Notes under the pieces: generated by a model
What the model was told of the DNA's origin: nothing
What the model saw: only the letters and a program-made list of their open reading frames with translations
Database searches by the model: none
NCBI GenBank assembly: GCA_020249145.1
Contig: JADCGF010000010.1
Span: 1 to 64,000, forward strand
DNA: 64,000 nt
Origin: Roseomonas sp.
GTDB lineage: Bacteria > Pseudomonadota > Alphaproteobacteria > Acetobacterales > Acetobacteraceae
Direction: 5' to 3'
In this document: positions 1 through 8,349 of the stretch, piece by piece
How positions within the stretch are numbered: position 1 is the first letter of the stretch
Layout: every line of letters starts with the position of its first letter
Made by a program: the position numbers and the translations under genes

Positions 1-743
1 CCGCGCGATCCTCTACGATGGGTCATGTCCTGCGCGGCAGGGGCAGCGGCGCGGATCGCCGCGGTCTGGCCCTGATAGGCAGTATCGCCCCAAACCTTTG
101 TCTCCGCACCATGCAGCAGGCTAGAGACCATCTGACTGTCATGCACATTGGCCGCGGTCACCTCAGTGGAATGGATGACCTTCTCCTTACTGTCGGCGCC
201 AATATGACCCTTCATCCCGAAATACCATTGATTGCCCTTCCGGGTCTGGTGCATTTCAGGATCGCGTTCGCCCTTTTCATTCTTGGTGGATGACGGCGCC
301 GAAATCAGCGTCGCATCCATGATCGTCCCCGTTCCAATCTTGATGCCTTTGGATTTCAGATGATCATTGACCGCTGTCAGCATCATCTTACCCAGCCCCT
401 TAGCCTCAATCAGATGGCGGAACTTGCAGATCGTCGTCTCGTCTGGCGCCGCCTCATTGCCAAGATCAATGCCCACGAAGTTAAGCATCGCGGCGCTATC
501 ATGAAGGCTGTCCTCGGCCTGCGGGTCAGACATATTGAACCATTGCTGCAGAAAGTAGATGCGCAGCATCCGTTCAATCCCGATCGGCGGGCGGCCTCGT
601 TCGCCTGAGGGGTAATGCGGCTTAATCAGCGCAGAGAGCGCGGCCCAGGGAACCACCGCATCCATCTCAGCCAGGAAGCGTTCTCGCCGTGTCTGCTTGT
701 GGGGGCGATCAAAGCCGAGGCTGGAGAAGCTTTTTTGCCGCAT
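1..743 (-). mobile_element. IS5-family transposase, 5' portion; continues off the left edge
   Basis: Reading the minus strand from ATG at 743 gives an open frame of 247 codons that is still open at base 3. It begins MRQKSFSSLGFDRPHKQTRR and contains RGRPPIGIERMLRIYFLQQW and a DETTICKFRHL motif, both typical of IS5/IS1031-type transposases. The first catalytic aspartate region is seen at GTIMDATLISAPSSTKN and the second at KVWGDTAYQG. The C-terminal catalytic Glu (YxxxRxxxE) lies outside the window. The right end of the element should fall between about 760 and 880, but without the other end no terminal inverted repeat can be assigned. There is no frameshift in the visible part, so the transposase may be intact. 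Confidence 0.9.
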
Positions 744-888
744 GGAGGTCACGCTCAACGCTTGAAGGGCCGATGCCAGACAGAATCAGAAAATCAATAA
801 CACGCCAAGGGGGTAAGAATAAATCAGAGGCTCCTTAGACAAAAAACAGTCCACCGAAAAAAATCAGGAAACAGCGTTCATAAAATTT

Positions 889-1455
889 ATGAATAGGTCG
901 GTCGGTATTATAGTGACGGTCGTTTTATTGATTTTTTTCATCTCCATTTTTTTCGTTTCTTTCGAATATCAATGGATTTTTTCAGCATTTCTAATTGGGC
1001 TGTTTCTATCTTTTTTCATTAGATCAACAACTTTCCTTGAGAATGAGATAAATTCCGGTAGCCTGCGCTCTGCAGTTATCTTCGTGATATCCGTTCTTGT
1101 GCCTTTTTCCTATGCACAAGGGAGCATCAACGCGCGTAGAATTCTTGAAGGTAAGGATTTTCTATATCAAGCGGTTGACATCTTCGAGTCTCCTCATAAC
1201 AGCAATTTGGCTCCAAAAATGCGCCTTCGGTATGTAGGAAAACTAGATGATCGATTCATTTTCTTCGATCCAGTCAAGGAAACAACGATCTTGCTTGCTT
1301 CATCTGACGTAAAATCTCTTGAGCTAAAGAGATTCAAAGAGCCAACATCTTCCGAGATTTTTCAAAGGAATGGGCGCGCTGGCGAAAGGACAGTCGCGCC
1401 TCGCCCCCAAGAACCCAATAGGCAAACAGGATCAGGAAGCGAGACTCGCCAATGA
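889..1455 (+). CDS. AT-rich small membrane protein, unknown function
   Basis: This encodes 188 residues, and I do not recognise the family. Three hydrophobic stretches lie near residues 5-28, 30-46 and 60-76, so it is probably an inner-membrane protein with a soluble C-terminal half. The DNA from about 790 to 1350 is much richer in A+T than the rest of the window (many Lys, Ile, Phe and Ser codons ending in A or T). The last ~30 codons switch to GC-rich, Arg/Pro/Gln-rich sequence, so the 3' end may be a fusion created at an insertion junction. It sits between an IS5 transposase and a dnaE2 remnant, which suggests imported DNA. An AGGAAA at 865-871 is rather far upstream of the start. The coding call is moderate. 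Confidence 0.5.
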   Translation: MNRSVGIIVTVVLLIFFISIFFVSFEYQWIFSAFLIGLFLSFFIRSTTFLENEINSGSLRSAVIFVISVLVPFSYAQGSINARRILEGKDFLYQAVDIFESPHNSNLAPKMRLRYVGKLDDRFIFFDPVKETTILLASSDVKSLELKRFKEPTSSEIFQRNGRAGERTVAPRPQEPNRQTGSGSETRQ

Positions 1456-1483
1456 TAACTTCGATAAATTTAAGAATCAGCTA

Positions 1484-1753
1484 CTATCTGAAATCCCGGC
1501 TCGCGGGCAATTTGGCCCGCGGCGGGCGGCGGTCATCCTGCGGGCGCACAACCTCATCAGCGCGGCCCAGCGCGGCGGCGGCCCAAGCGCTGCCGGCTTC
1601 ACGCAACAACCCTTCCAGCAAATCGGAACGATCCAACAGGCGCCGCGCGATCACGTGAATAATCGGCACTTTAGCATGGCGATCCTCTCGCTCCACCCGG
1701 CCTTCCACTTCCAAAAGCCGCTCAGCAAAGATGCCACCACCCGGCGGGGACAT
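1484..1753 (-). pseudogene. dnaE2: Remnant: C-terminal end of error-prone DNA polymerase DnaE2 (ImuC)
   Basis: The minus-strand reading ends in ADEVVRPQDDRRPPRAKLPASRDFR and contains LLEVEGRVERED followed by IHVIARRLLDRSDLL. In DnaE2 the extreme C-terminus has the same order: an OB-fold strand 'l-xVxGrvqre', then 'vHViArrL.DlS.lL', then an Arg/Pro-rich tail ending in SRDFR. Only about 80 of the ~1050-1150 residues remain, and the DNA on the 5' side (above 1753) has no polymerase sequence. DnaE2 normally works with ImuA and ImuB in SOS mutagenesis, and neither is here. The fragment lies in a scarred region next to an IS, so the rest was probably deleted. It is not expected to be functional. 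Confidence 0.65.
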
Positions 1754-1764
1754 ATTGCATACAA
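1754..1764. promoter_or_regulatory. Candidate operator for the GntR regulator (upstream copy)
   Basis: ATTGCATACAA lies 50 bases before the regulator start, in an AT-rich leader (1750-1800) that probably holds the promoter. Its exact reverse complement, TTGTATGCAAT, occurs at 2496-2506 over the start of the amidase gene. FCD-type GntR proteins commonly bind TTGTAT/ATACAA-like half-sites, so autoregulation is a reasonable inference. Confidence 0.4.
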
Positions 1765-1813
1765 ACCTAACCTTATTGTATTAAGAATTGTTATGCTTTG
1801 AACGGTGTCCCCC

Positions 1814-2476
1814 ATGACCACAGCCTGGGAACAGGCCTATCTGGCGCTGCGTCGCTGCCTGGCGGATGGCACCTTTCCGCCGGGCGCGCATTTGCGTGAG
1901 GAGGATTTGGCAGCCCAGCTTGGCGTGAGCCGAACGCCCATCCGGGAAGCGCTACGTCGCCTTGATGCCGAGGGCTGGTTGCGTGTTGTACCCAATCAGG
2001 GGGCTTTCGCGGCTGAATGGTCGCTGCCGGAAATGATCGAGATTTTCGACCTGCGCGCCATGCTGGAAGCCCATGCGGCTGAGCATGCGGCCATGGCGCC
2101 CACCCCGCAGGGGCTGGCGGCGCTGCGGGCAGCTTGTGAGGCAGGGGAAGCGGCCATGCCCGGCGCAGACCTCGCAGCGATTGAACAGATTTCAGAGGCC
2201 AATGTGCGCTTCCACCAGACGCTGTGGGAAATGAGCGGCCAGCACCGCACCCGTGCCAGCCTGATCAGCCTCGCCGTGCCACCCATGATCCTGCGCAATT
2301 TCCGCAAATTCAGCGACGCCAATCTGCGCCGCAGCCTGGCACAGCACCGCGAAATGACCGAGGCGATTGCCGCACGCAACCCATCCTGGGCGGGCGCGGT
2401 CATGCGCGCGCATGTCGAAGCGGGCAAGGCTGTCTTCCTCGCCGCCGCGCAGCACGCGGGGCAGGAGGCTGCATGA
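1814..2476 (+). CDS. GntR-family transcriptional regulator, FadR/FCD subfamily
   Basis: This encodes 220 residues from the ATG at 1814; a GTG at 1805 is also in frame. An N-terminal winged helix of the GntR type spans residues ~5-70, with the recognition segment LGVSRTPIREALRRLDAEGW. A helical FCD ligand-binding domain (~75-210) follows, with the conserved FDLRAMLEAHAAEHAA and a final HVEAGKAVFLA helix carrying a metal-type His. Such proteins repress catabolic operons and are released by a pathway metabolite. The stop codon overlaps the amidase start (ATGA at 2473-2476), so it is co-transcribed with the amidase-transporter operon it probably controls. Matching 11-base sites lie upstream of it and at the amidase start. 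Confidence 0.92.
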   Translation: MTTAWEQAYLALRRCLADGTFPPGAHLREEDLAAQLGVSRTPIREALRRLDAEGWLRVVPNQGAFAAEWSLPEMIEIFDLRAMLEAHAAEHAAMAPTPQGLAALRAACEAGEAAMPGADLAAIEQISEANVRFHQTLWEMSGQHRTRASLISLAVPPMILRNFRKFSDANLRRSLAQHREMTEAIAARNPSWAGAVMRAHVEAGKAVFLAAAQHAGQEAA

Positions 2477-3822
2477 CAGACAATATGCATGCATCTTGTA
2501 TGCAATCCGCCTTTCCGACCATCGCCTCTGCCCAGAAGGCGATGGCTGAGGGCCGGGCCAAGGCAGCCGATATTCTGGAAGCCTGCCTGGGGCGGATCGC
2601 TGCCCTGAATGGCTCGCTGCATGCCGTGCATCATCTGGATGAAGCGGGCGCGCGGGCCATGTGCAATCCCGGCCCGCTGGCGGGAATTCCCTGGGGCATC
2701 AAGGACAATTTTGATGTTGCCGGTCTGCCCTGCACCGCCAATTCCAGGCTGCGTGCCGGGCGGATCGCCACCACGGATGCGCCTATCGTCAGCATGTTGC
2801 GCAAGACTGGGGCACCCTTGCTCGGTAAGCTCGCCACTTGGGAATATGGCACGGGCACTGGGGCCGAGCATTTCGATTTACCCAACCCGCCCGCGCGCAA
2901 TCCTTGGGATACGGCGCGCTTCACGGGCGGTTCTTCCACCGGTGCTGGTGTCGCTGTTGCGACCGGCATGGCGCTTTTTGCGATTGGTTCAGACACGACC
3001 GGTTCTGTTCGTCTGCCAGCGGGGGCCACGGGATGCTGCGGCGTGCTGATGACGCCAGGCGTGCTGCCGATGGAAGGTGGCTTGCCGAATACCTATTCCA
3101 TGGATCGCCCCGGCCCCATCACCTGGACCGCCCAGGATGCCGCGATTGTGCTGGATGCCATGCTGGGCACGCAATTGCGCAGCGCCGGCGGTGCGGGTGT
3201 AAAGGGCCTGCGCGTGGCTGTGGTGCGCGATCCTGGCCCAGGATTGCCTGCCGCCAATGCAGAACTTGCCGCTGCTTTCGAAGCCGGGCTTGAAGTGCTG
3301 TCACGCCTAGGCGCGCGGATCACCGAAGCAAAACTGCCCTGGCCGGCTTCCGCCTGCCTGGATGCGGCGCGGGTGATTGGCGCGGCTGAATCCGCTTCGA
3401 TCCATGAGGAGGAATTGCGCACGACGCCGGACTCGATGGGTGCTGCGCTGCGCGACAAATTGCTTGCCGGTATGGGTGTAAGCGCGGTGGATTACCTGGC
3501 CGCGCAACGCTTGCGCCATGCCTTCACGACTGAAATGGAACGCTTCTGGGATACGCATGATGTGGTGCTGTGCTTCGGCACATTGCATCTGCCGCCGCGC
3601 CTGGGTGTGGAACCAGAATCCTCAGCCTACACCATGGAAACCATGCTCACGCCCGCAAGCCTCGCGGGATTGCCCGCGCTTGTGCAATGCACTGGCTTTT
3701 CGGAAGCCGGGCTGCCGCTGCATTGGCAGATCATGACGCGCCAAGGCAATGAGGCCGCGATGTTCCGCGCCGCCATGGCCTTCGAGGCTGCAACAGATTG
3801 GCGCAGCAGGAGGCCGGCATGA
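2473..3822 (+). CDS. Amidase signature family protein
   Basis: This encodes 449 residues of the amidase-signature fold (GatA/AtzF/biuret-hydrolase superfamily). The catalytic Ser-cisSer-Lys triad is visible: Lys in IPWGIKDNFDV (~residue 79), the cis-Ser in GGSSTGAGVA (~160) and the nucleophile in GSDTTGSVRLPAG (~184). It hydrolyses a carboxamide to acid plus ammonia or amine; the substrate cannot be read from sequence. The DTTGS core replaces the usual DTGGS, a mild deviation. The start ATG overlaps the regulator stop by four bases, and a candidate operator lies over codons 8-12. A peptide-type ABC importer and an isochorismatase-like hydrolase downstream make it likely that it processes the imported compound. 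Confidence 0.92.
   Translation: MTDNMHASCMQSAFPTIASAQKAMAEGRAKAADILEACLGRIAALNGSLHAVHHLDEAGARAMCNPGPLAGIPWGIKDNFDVAGLPCTANSRLRAGRIATTDAPIVSMLRKTGAPLLGKLATWEYGTGTGAEHFDLPNPPARNPWDTARFTGGSSTGAGVAVATGMALFAIGSDTTGSVRLPAGATGCCGVLMTPGVLPMEGGLPNTYSMDRPGPITWTAQDAAIVLDAMLGTQLRSAGGAGVKGLRVAVVRDPGPGLPAANAELAAAFEAGLEVLSRLGARITEAKLPWPASACLDAARVIGAAESASIHEEELRTTPDSMGAALRDKLLAGMGVSAVDYLAAQRLRHAFTTEMERFWDTHDVVLCFGTLHLPPRLGVEPESSAYTMETMLTPASLAGLPALVQCTGFSEAGLPLHWQIMTRQGNEAAMFRAAMAFEAATDWRSRRPA
2496..2506. promoter_or_regulatory. Candidate operator, second copy, at the amidase start
   Basis: TTGTATGCAAT is the exact inverse of the site at 1754-1764. It lies inside the first codons of the amidase gene, next to a GCATGCAT palindrome at 2487-2494. 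It could be an internal operator or a chance match; an 11-base exact inverted pair bracketing the regulator gene is suggestive. Confidence 0.3.
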
Positions 3823-3983
3823 TTCCTCCGAAATACGCCGCACGCGCGGCAGAATTGGCAAAAGGCATATCGGCCATTGGAGCGCGCCTGCCGCGCGATT
3901 GGCCAAAGGAGCATCCGCCGGCGAACCCCGCCTGCGAAGCAACAATACCATCAGCAAAAACGGGAGAGCAAAAGAATGGCTGA
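3819..3983 (+). CDS. Possible 54-residue protein between amidase and transporter genes
   Basis: ATG at 3819 overlaps the amidase stop (ATGA), and the TGA at 3981-3983 overlaps the start of the solute-binding protein gene at 3976. The product (MIPPKYAARAAELAKGISAI...) is charged, Pro-rich and unfamiliar. Amidase operons sometimes carry a very small partner protein (AtzG-like), but no convincing similarity is visible. The alternative is that this is only the leader between two coupled genes. Confidence 0.35.
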   Translation: MIPPKYAARAAELAKGISAIGARLPRDWPKEHPPANPACEATIPSAKTGEQKNG

Positions 3984-5532
3984 GACAGAAATGGCGCCGG
4001 GTTTTGGTCGGCGTGCCTGGATGGGCGGCGCCGCGGCGCTGGCCTTTGGTGCCGGCTTTGGTGTGCCGGTGATGGCGCAAGGGGCGCGCACGCTCCGTGT
4101 GCGTTTCGGGTCTGATATTTCCGTGCTGGATCCGGCGCGGATTTTCCAGATCGAAAATCAATCCATCGCGGGCCATGTCTATAACGGTCTGGTCCAATAT
4201 GATCAGCGCACCAATGAAATCGTGCCTGATCTTTCTACGGGGCATGAGGTTTCCGCCGATGGTACGGTTTGGACCTTCCGGCTGCGGCCCAATGTCACCT
4301 GGCACAAGAATTATGGAGCCTTCACATCGGATGATGTCAAATTCTCCTTCGAACGCGTGCTGGATCCCGCAACGGGTAGTCTCTATCGCGGGCAGCTTGC
4401 GGGGCTCAAGGAAATCCAAACACCTGATCCGCTGACGGTGCGCCTGGTGTTGGAAGCGCCGAATTCCGGCTTTCTGCACAAGCTTTGCGCCTTCAATCAG
4501 GGCTGGATCGTCTCTCGCCGCGCGGTCACCGAAATTGGTGAGCGTTACACCATGAACCCGATCGGCACCGGGCCCTTCATGTTTGATCGTTGGACGACGG
4601 GCAATGAAGTGCGGCTGGTGGCCAACCCGGCCTATTTCGGCGGTGCGCCGGCGCTGACAGACATCATCTTCCGCGTGGTGCGCGATGAAACGGCTGCCTC
4701 GATTGCGCTGGAAAACCGCGAATTGGATGTGTTTTTTGCCCTGCAATCACCCGATGTGATTGAACGGCTGCGGCGCGCCACCGGGGTGACCTTGCTGGAC
4801 CGCCCAGCCAATAACACCGCCAATCTGGTGCTGAATACCACGGCTGGTCCCTTGGCGGATGTGCGCGTGCGCCGCGCCATGATCCACGCGCTTAACCGCA
4901 AGGCGCTGATTGATGGCTTTTTCCGCGGGACGAAGTTCGAAGCGACCAGCGTGCTGACCTCCACCTTTCAGGAATTCAGCGATGAGGGCGTGCCGCGCTA
5001 TCCCTATGATCCTGATTGGGCGCGCGCCTTGTTGCGCGAAGCGGGTGTTTCCAATTTCCGCTTTGAAATCACCACGGTCGGGCTTAACCCCTTTGATCGT
5101 TTCCCGGTGCCGCTCGCGAATGATTTGCAGCAGGTCGGCATTCAGGCAACCGTGCGCGTGCTGGAACGCGGCGCCTATGTCCAGGCGCGGTCTTCGGGCA
5201 ATCTGCAATCCTGCATCACGGCGGTGGTCGGCCCGCCCGATCCGGATAGCCCGCTTGTCACGCTGTATCACACGCGTTCCCATCCGCCGGGGCTGAATAC
5301 ATCGCGCTATGATCGCGCGGATGCGCTGCTGGCGGAAGCGGCGCGTGCGCCTGATCTGGCGGGTCGCAAGGCTGTTTATAATCGCCTGCTGCGCCAGACC
5401 ATGGAAGATGTGCCGGTGATTCCGCTTTACGCGGACAGGCTTTTCATCGCCCATGGGCCGAATGTTCAGGGCTTTGTGCAGAACAGCCTGTTCACGGTGA
5501 ATGCGTCACCGGTATCGCTGCGCGGGGCCTGA
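3976..5532 (+). CDS. ABC transporter substrate-binding protein, peptide/dipeptide (SBP_bac_5) family
   Basis: This encodes 518 residues. The N-terminus has a twin-arginine-like GRRAWMGG segment followed by a hydrophobic stretch and an Ala-rich cleavage region (VPVMAQGA), so export to the periplasm is expected. The mature part shows the family order: LRVRFGSDISVLDP, the DLSTGHEVSADGTVWTFRLR strand, SDDVKFSFERV, the GTGPFMFDRW signature and a C-terminal DVPVIPLYADRLFIAHGPNVQGF. It captures a peptide, glutathione-like or other amide solute and delivers it to the membrane permeases encoded next. GGGAG at 3962-3966 serves as the ribosome-binding site. The stop overlaps the permease start (TGATG). 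Confidence 0.94.
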   Translation: MAETEMAPGFGRRAWMGGAAALAFGAGFGVPVMAQGARTLRVRFGSDISVLDPARIFQIENQSIAGHVYNGLVQYDQRTNEIVPDLSTGHEVSADGTVWTFRLRPNVTWHKNYGAFTSDDVKFSFERVLDPATGSLYRGQLAGLKEIQTPDPLTVRLVLEAPNSGFLHKLCAFNQGWIVSRRAVTEIGERYTMNPIGTGPFMFDRWTTGNEVRLVANPAYFGGAPALTDIIFRVVRDETAASIALENRELDVFFALQSPDVIERLRRATGVTLLDRPANNTANLVLNTTAGPLADVRVRRAMIHALNRKALIDGFFRGTKFEATSVLTSTFQEFSDEGVPRYPYDPDWARALLREAGVSNFRFEITTVGLNPFDRFPVPLANDLQQVGIQATVRVLERGAYVQARSSGNLQSCITAVVGPPDPDSPLVTLYHTRSHPPGLNTSRYDRADALLAEAARAPDLAGRKAVYNRLLRQTMEDVPVIPLYADRLFIAHGPNVQGFVQNSLFTVNASPVSLRGA

Positions 5533-6473
5533 TGATCCGTTATCTCGCCCGCTGCGCGGCACAATTTGCTGTCGCGCTGGTTGGGATCGTCACGGTGGCA
5601 TTCTTTCTCATGCGTGCCATTCCGGGCGATCCCGCGCTTTACATGCTGGGCGATTTCGCAACGGCCGAGGCGCTGGCCACGTTACGCGCGCGCCTTGGGC
5701 TTGATCTGCCGGTTTGGCAGCAATATGGCGTTTTCCTGCTGCGCGCGGCGCAGGGCGATATGGGGGTTTCGGTGGTGACCGGACAATCTGCCCTGGCCGA
5801 GATCTGGGCCGCAGTTCCGCCTTCTGCAACTTTGGCTGTGGCGGGCATGATGATTGCCATATGCTTTGGCGTACCTTTGGGCATTATCGCCGCGGTGCGC
5901 CAAGGCAGCGCAGTTGATCTTGCCGTGATGTTGCTGGCCTTGGGCGGCATTTCCTTTCCGGTGTTCTGGCTTGGCCTGGTGGCGATCCTGACGCTATCGC
6001 ATGCGCTTGGAATCTTCCCGGCGCTGGGTGCGACGAGTGAACCAGGCTTCTGGAAAGGCTTGCATCATTTGGCGCTGCCTGCGCTGGTTTTGGGGCTTTC
6101 GGTGGCGGCCTATATCGCGCGGCTGACGCGCTCTGCCATGCTGGAAATCCTGGGCCAGGATTTCATTCGTGTGGCGCGCGCCATGGGGGTGCCGGAACGG
6201 CGTATTGTCTGGCATCTGGCTTTTCGCAATGCGCTGATCCCCGTGCTGGCGGTGATTGGCGTGACCTTCGCGTGGTCCTTGGGCAATGCGATTTTGGTGG
6301 AGGCTGTCTTTAGCCGGCCCGGGCTTGGTTCCACCATTCTGAAGGCGATTTTGTCGCGCGATTACCAGCTGGTGCAGGCGGGTGTTCTGGTGTTGGCGGC
6401 GGCAGTGGTGCTGCTGAATACTGCGCTTGACCTGATTTATGGCGCGATAGACCCAAGGCTTCGGCGCACATGA
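5532..6473 (+). CDS. ABC transporter permease, DppB-like
   Basis: This encodes 313 residues with six predicted membrane segments. The first starts at residue ~8, followed by the periplasmic loop typical of DppB/OppB (MRAIPGDPALYMLG ... RLGLDLPVWQQYG). The cytoplasmic EAA loop is seen as FIRVARAMGVPERRIVWHLAFRNALIPVL, the contact site for the ATPases. It forms the translocation pore with the next permease. It overlaps both neighbours by one to four bases and belongs to a five-gene importer. Confidence 0.95.
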   Translation: MIRYLARCAAQFAVALVGIVTVAFFLMRAIPGDPALYMLGDFATAEALATLRARLGLDLPVWQQYGVFLLRAAQGDMGVSVVTGQSALAEIWAAVPPSATLAVAGMMIAICFGVPLGIIAAVRQGSAVDLAVMLLALGGISFPVFWLGLVAILTLSHALGIFPALGATSEPGFWKGLHHLALPALVLGLSVAAYIARLTRSAMLEILGQDFIRVARAMGVPERRIVWHLAFRNALIPVLAVIGVTFAWSLGNAILVEAVFSRPGLGSTILKAILSRDYQLVQAGVLVLAAAVVLLNTALDLIYGAIDPRLRRT

Positions 6474-7369
6474 CAGCCAGGACAGAAGCCGAGGAAGCGC
6501 TGGAAGACAATGCCGCGCGCAAGCGCGCGACAGTCAGGCGCTATCTGCGCCATCCCAGTTTCATGATCGGGGCGATTGGCATTGGCTTGCTGCTTCTGGT
6601 GGCGCTTTTTGCACCTTGGATTTCACCCCATTCGCCGACGCGTACGGATTTGATGAATACGCTTTCGCAGCCTTCAGCAACCTATTGGCTGGGGACGGAT
6701 CAGTTTGGCCGTTGCGTGCTTTCCCGCCTGATCCATGGCGCGCAGGTTTCGCTTCAAGTCGGGTTTTTTGTTGTGCTCATCTCGCTTTCTGCCGGCACGC
6801 TGCTGGGCGCCGTTGCGGGCTATGCGGGGGGCTTTGTGGAACGCGCGCTGGTCGCGATTATTGATATCTTGCTGGCCTTCCCATCCTTCCTTTTGGCGCT
6901 GGCGCTGGTGGCGGCACGAGGCAACACACTCGATTCCATCATCATCGCCGTTGCCATTGCCTATACGCCGCGTGTGGCGGCGGTGATGCGTTCAGTTGTG
7001 CTGACAATACGCCCACGGCCTTTCATTGAAGCATCACGCGCCATCGGGCTTTCCACCTGGACCATCATCATCCGCCACGTGATTCCGAATGCGCTGCCGC
7101 CGGTGATTGTGGTGGCAACCGTGAGCGCCGCCACGGCTATTCTGGCGGAAGCGGGGCTTTCATTTCTTGGGCTTGGCGTGCAGCCGCCCACGCCAACCTG
7201 GGGCAATGTGATTGCGGAAGGCCAAACCGCCATCACCACCAATCCGCTGATTTCGCTCTCTGCCGGGCTCTGCATCGCCTTTACCGTGATTGTGCTGAAT
7301 CTGTTGGGCGATGGGCTGCGCGATACGTTGGACCCGCAAATGCGCCGCAATACGGGCAAGCTGCTATGA
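6470..7369 (+). CDS. ABC transporter permease, DppC-like
   Basis: This encodes 299 residues. A short cytoplasmic N-terminus (RKRATVRRYLRHPSFMIGAIGI) precedes six membrane segments. The DppC/OppC signature HSPTRTDLMNTLSQPSATYWLGTDQFGRCVLSRLIHGAQ is clear, and the EAA loop reads FIEASRAIGLSTWTIIIRHVIPNALPPV. The C-terminus ends GDGLRDTLDPQMRR, a hallmark of this family. It partners the DppB-like permease. ATGA overlaps occur at both ends. Confidence 0.95.
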   Translation: MTARTEAEEALEDNAARKRATVRRYLRHPSFMIGAIGIGLLLLVALFAPWISPHSPTRTDLMNTLSQPSATYWLGTDQFGRCVLSRLIHGAQVSLQVGFFVVLISLSAGTLLGAVAGYAGGFVERALVAIIDILLAFPSFLLALALVAARGNTLDSIIIAVAIAYTPRVAAVMRSVVLTIRPRPFIEASRAIGLSTWTIIIRHVIPNALPPVIVVATVSAATAILAEAGLSFLGLGVQPPTPTWGNVIAEGQTAITTNPLISLSAGLCIAFTVIVLNLLGDGLRDTLDPQMRRNTGKLL

Positions 7370-8349
7370 GCACGATGTTCGAATTGCGGGACCTGACTGC
7401 CGCGGTGCCGGGCGAGGCCGGGCCGGTGCGTTTGGTTGAAGATGTATCCTTGCAAGTGCAGGCAGGGGAAACCCTCGCCATTGTGGGTGAAAGTGGGTCC
7501 GGCAAGACCGTGACCTTCACTTCAGCGCTTGGCCTTTTGCCAAAGCCGGGCCGCGTGATCGCCGGCCAGGCGCTGCTGGAAGGTGAGGATTTGTTGCAGC
7601 TCTCGCCGGAGGATTTGCGCCGGCGCCGCGGCGCGCGCATTGGCATGGTCTTCCAGGACCCGCTGACGGGGCTGAACCCTGTCTTTCGGATTGGTGATCA
7701 GATCAGTGAAGTTTTGCGCGCCCATCTGCCGATTTCCCGCGCGGAGGCACGTGAAAGGGCCATCGCGCTTCTCGCGCGGGTACAAATCCCTGACCCGGCG
7801 CGGCGCGTGGATGATTATCCGCATCAATTCTCCGGCGGCATGCGCCAGCGTGTGCTGATCGCCATGGCCATCGCACTTGGGCCGCGCGTATTGATCGCCG
7901 ATGAACCGACCACCGCGCTGGATGTGACAGTGCAGGCACAGATTCTCGATCTGCTTACGGATTTGCGGCAGGCAGATGGCATGGCGATGGTGCTGATCAC
8001 GCATGATCTTGGCGTGGTGGCGCGGCAGGCGGATCGGGTTGCCGTGATGTATGCGGGGCGCGTCGTTGAGACCGGCCTTGTCGAGGAAGTGTTTCGCGCA
8101 CCCCGACATCCCTACACAATCTCATTGTTTCGTAGCATCCCTGATCTTGAATCACCCGCCGGGGCAAAGCTTGCGCCGATTTCCGGCGCACCGCCTGATC
8201 CTGCGCGGCGCCCTGCGGGTTGCGCCTTTGCGCCGCGCTGCTTCGCGGTTGAGGAAAGCGCAGGCTGTTTGCGTGACCGTCCGGCACTGAATGCTGATCC
8301 CCATGCGGTTGCGTGTCACCGCGCGGGGATGCTGGGGCCAGCGCCATGA
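7366..8349 (+). CDS. ABC transporter ATP-binding protein, DppD-like
   Basis: This encodes 327 residues with a Walker A GESGSGKT, the signature [17 protein letters not shown], a Walker [14 protein letters not shown] and a switch His in [10 protein letters not shown]. The C-terminal oligopeptide/dipeptide extension has a Cys-rich segment ([20 protein letters not shown]) that matches the four-cysteine motif of DppD/OppD, which carries an Fe-S cluster in some homologues. It powers import together with the next ATPase, with which it overlaps by four bases. Confidence 0.95.
   Translation: MSTMFELRDLTAAVPGEAGPVRLVEDVSLQVQAGETLAIVGESGSGKTVTFTSALGLLPKPGRVIAGQALLEGEDLLQLSPEDLRRRRGARIGMVFQDPLTGLNPVFRIGDQISEVLRAHLPISRAEARERAIALLARVQIPDPARRVDDYPHQFSGGMRQRVLIAMAIALGPRVLIADEPTTALDVTVQAQILDLLTDLRQADGMAMVLITHDLGVVARQADRVAVMYAGRVVETGLVEEVFRAPRHPYTISLFRSIPDLESPAGAKLAPISGAPPDPARRPAGCAFAPRCFAVEESAGCLRDRPALNADPHAVACHRAGMLGPAP

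Noticed and set aside
360..608. Small plus-strand frames at the left edge
   Set aside because: They are reverse-strand shadows of the IS5 transposase, whose conserved motifs read on the minus strand.
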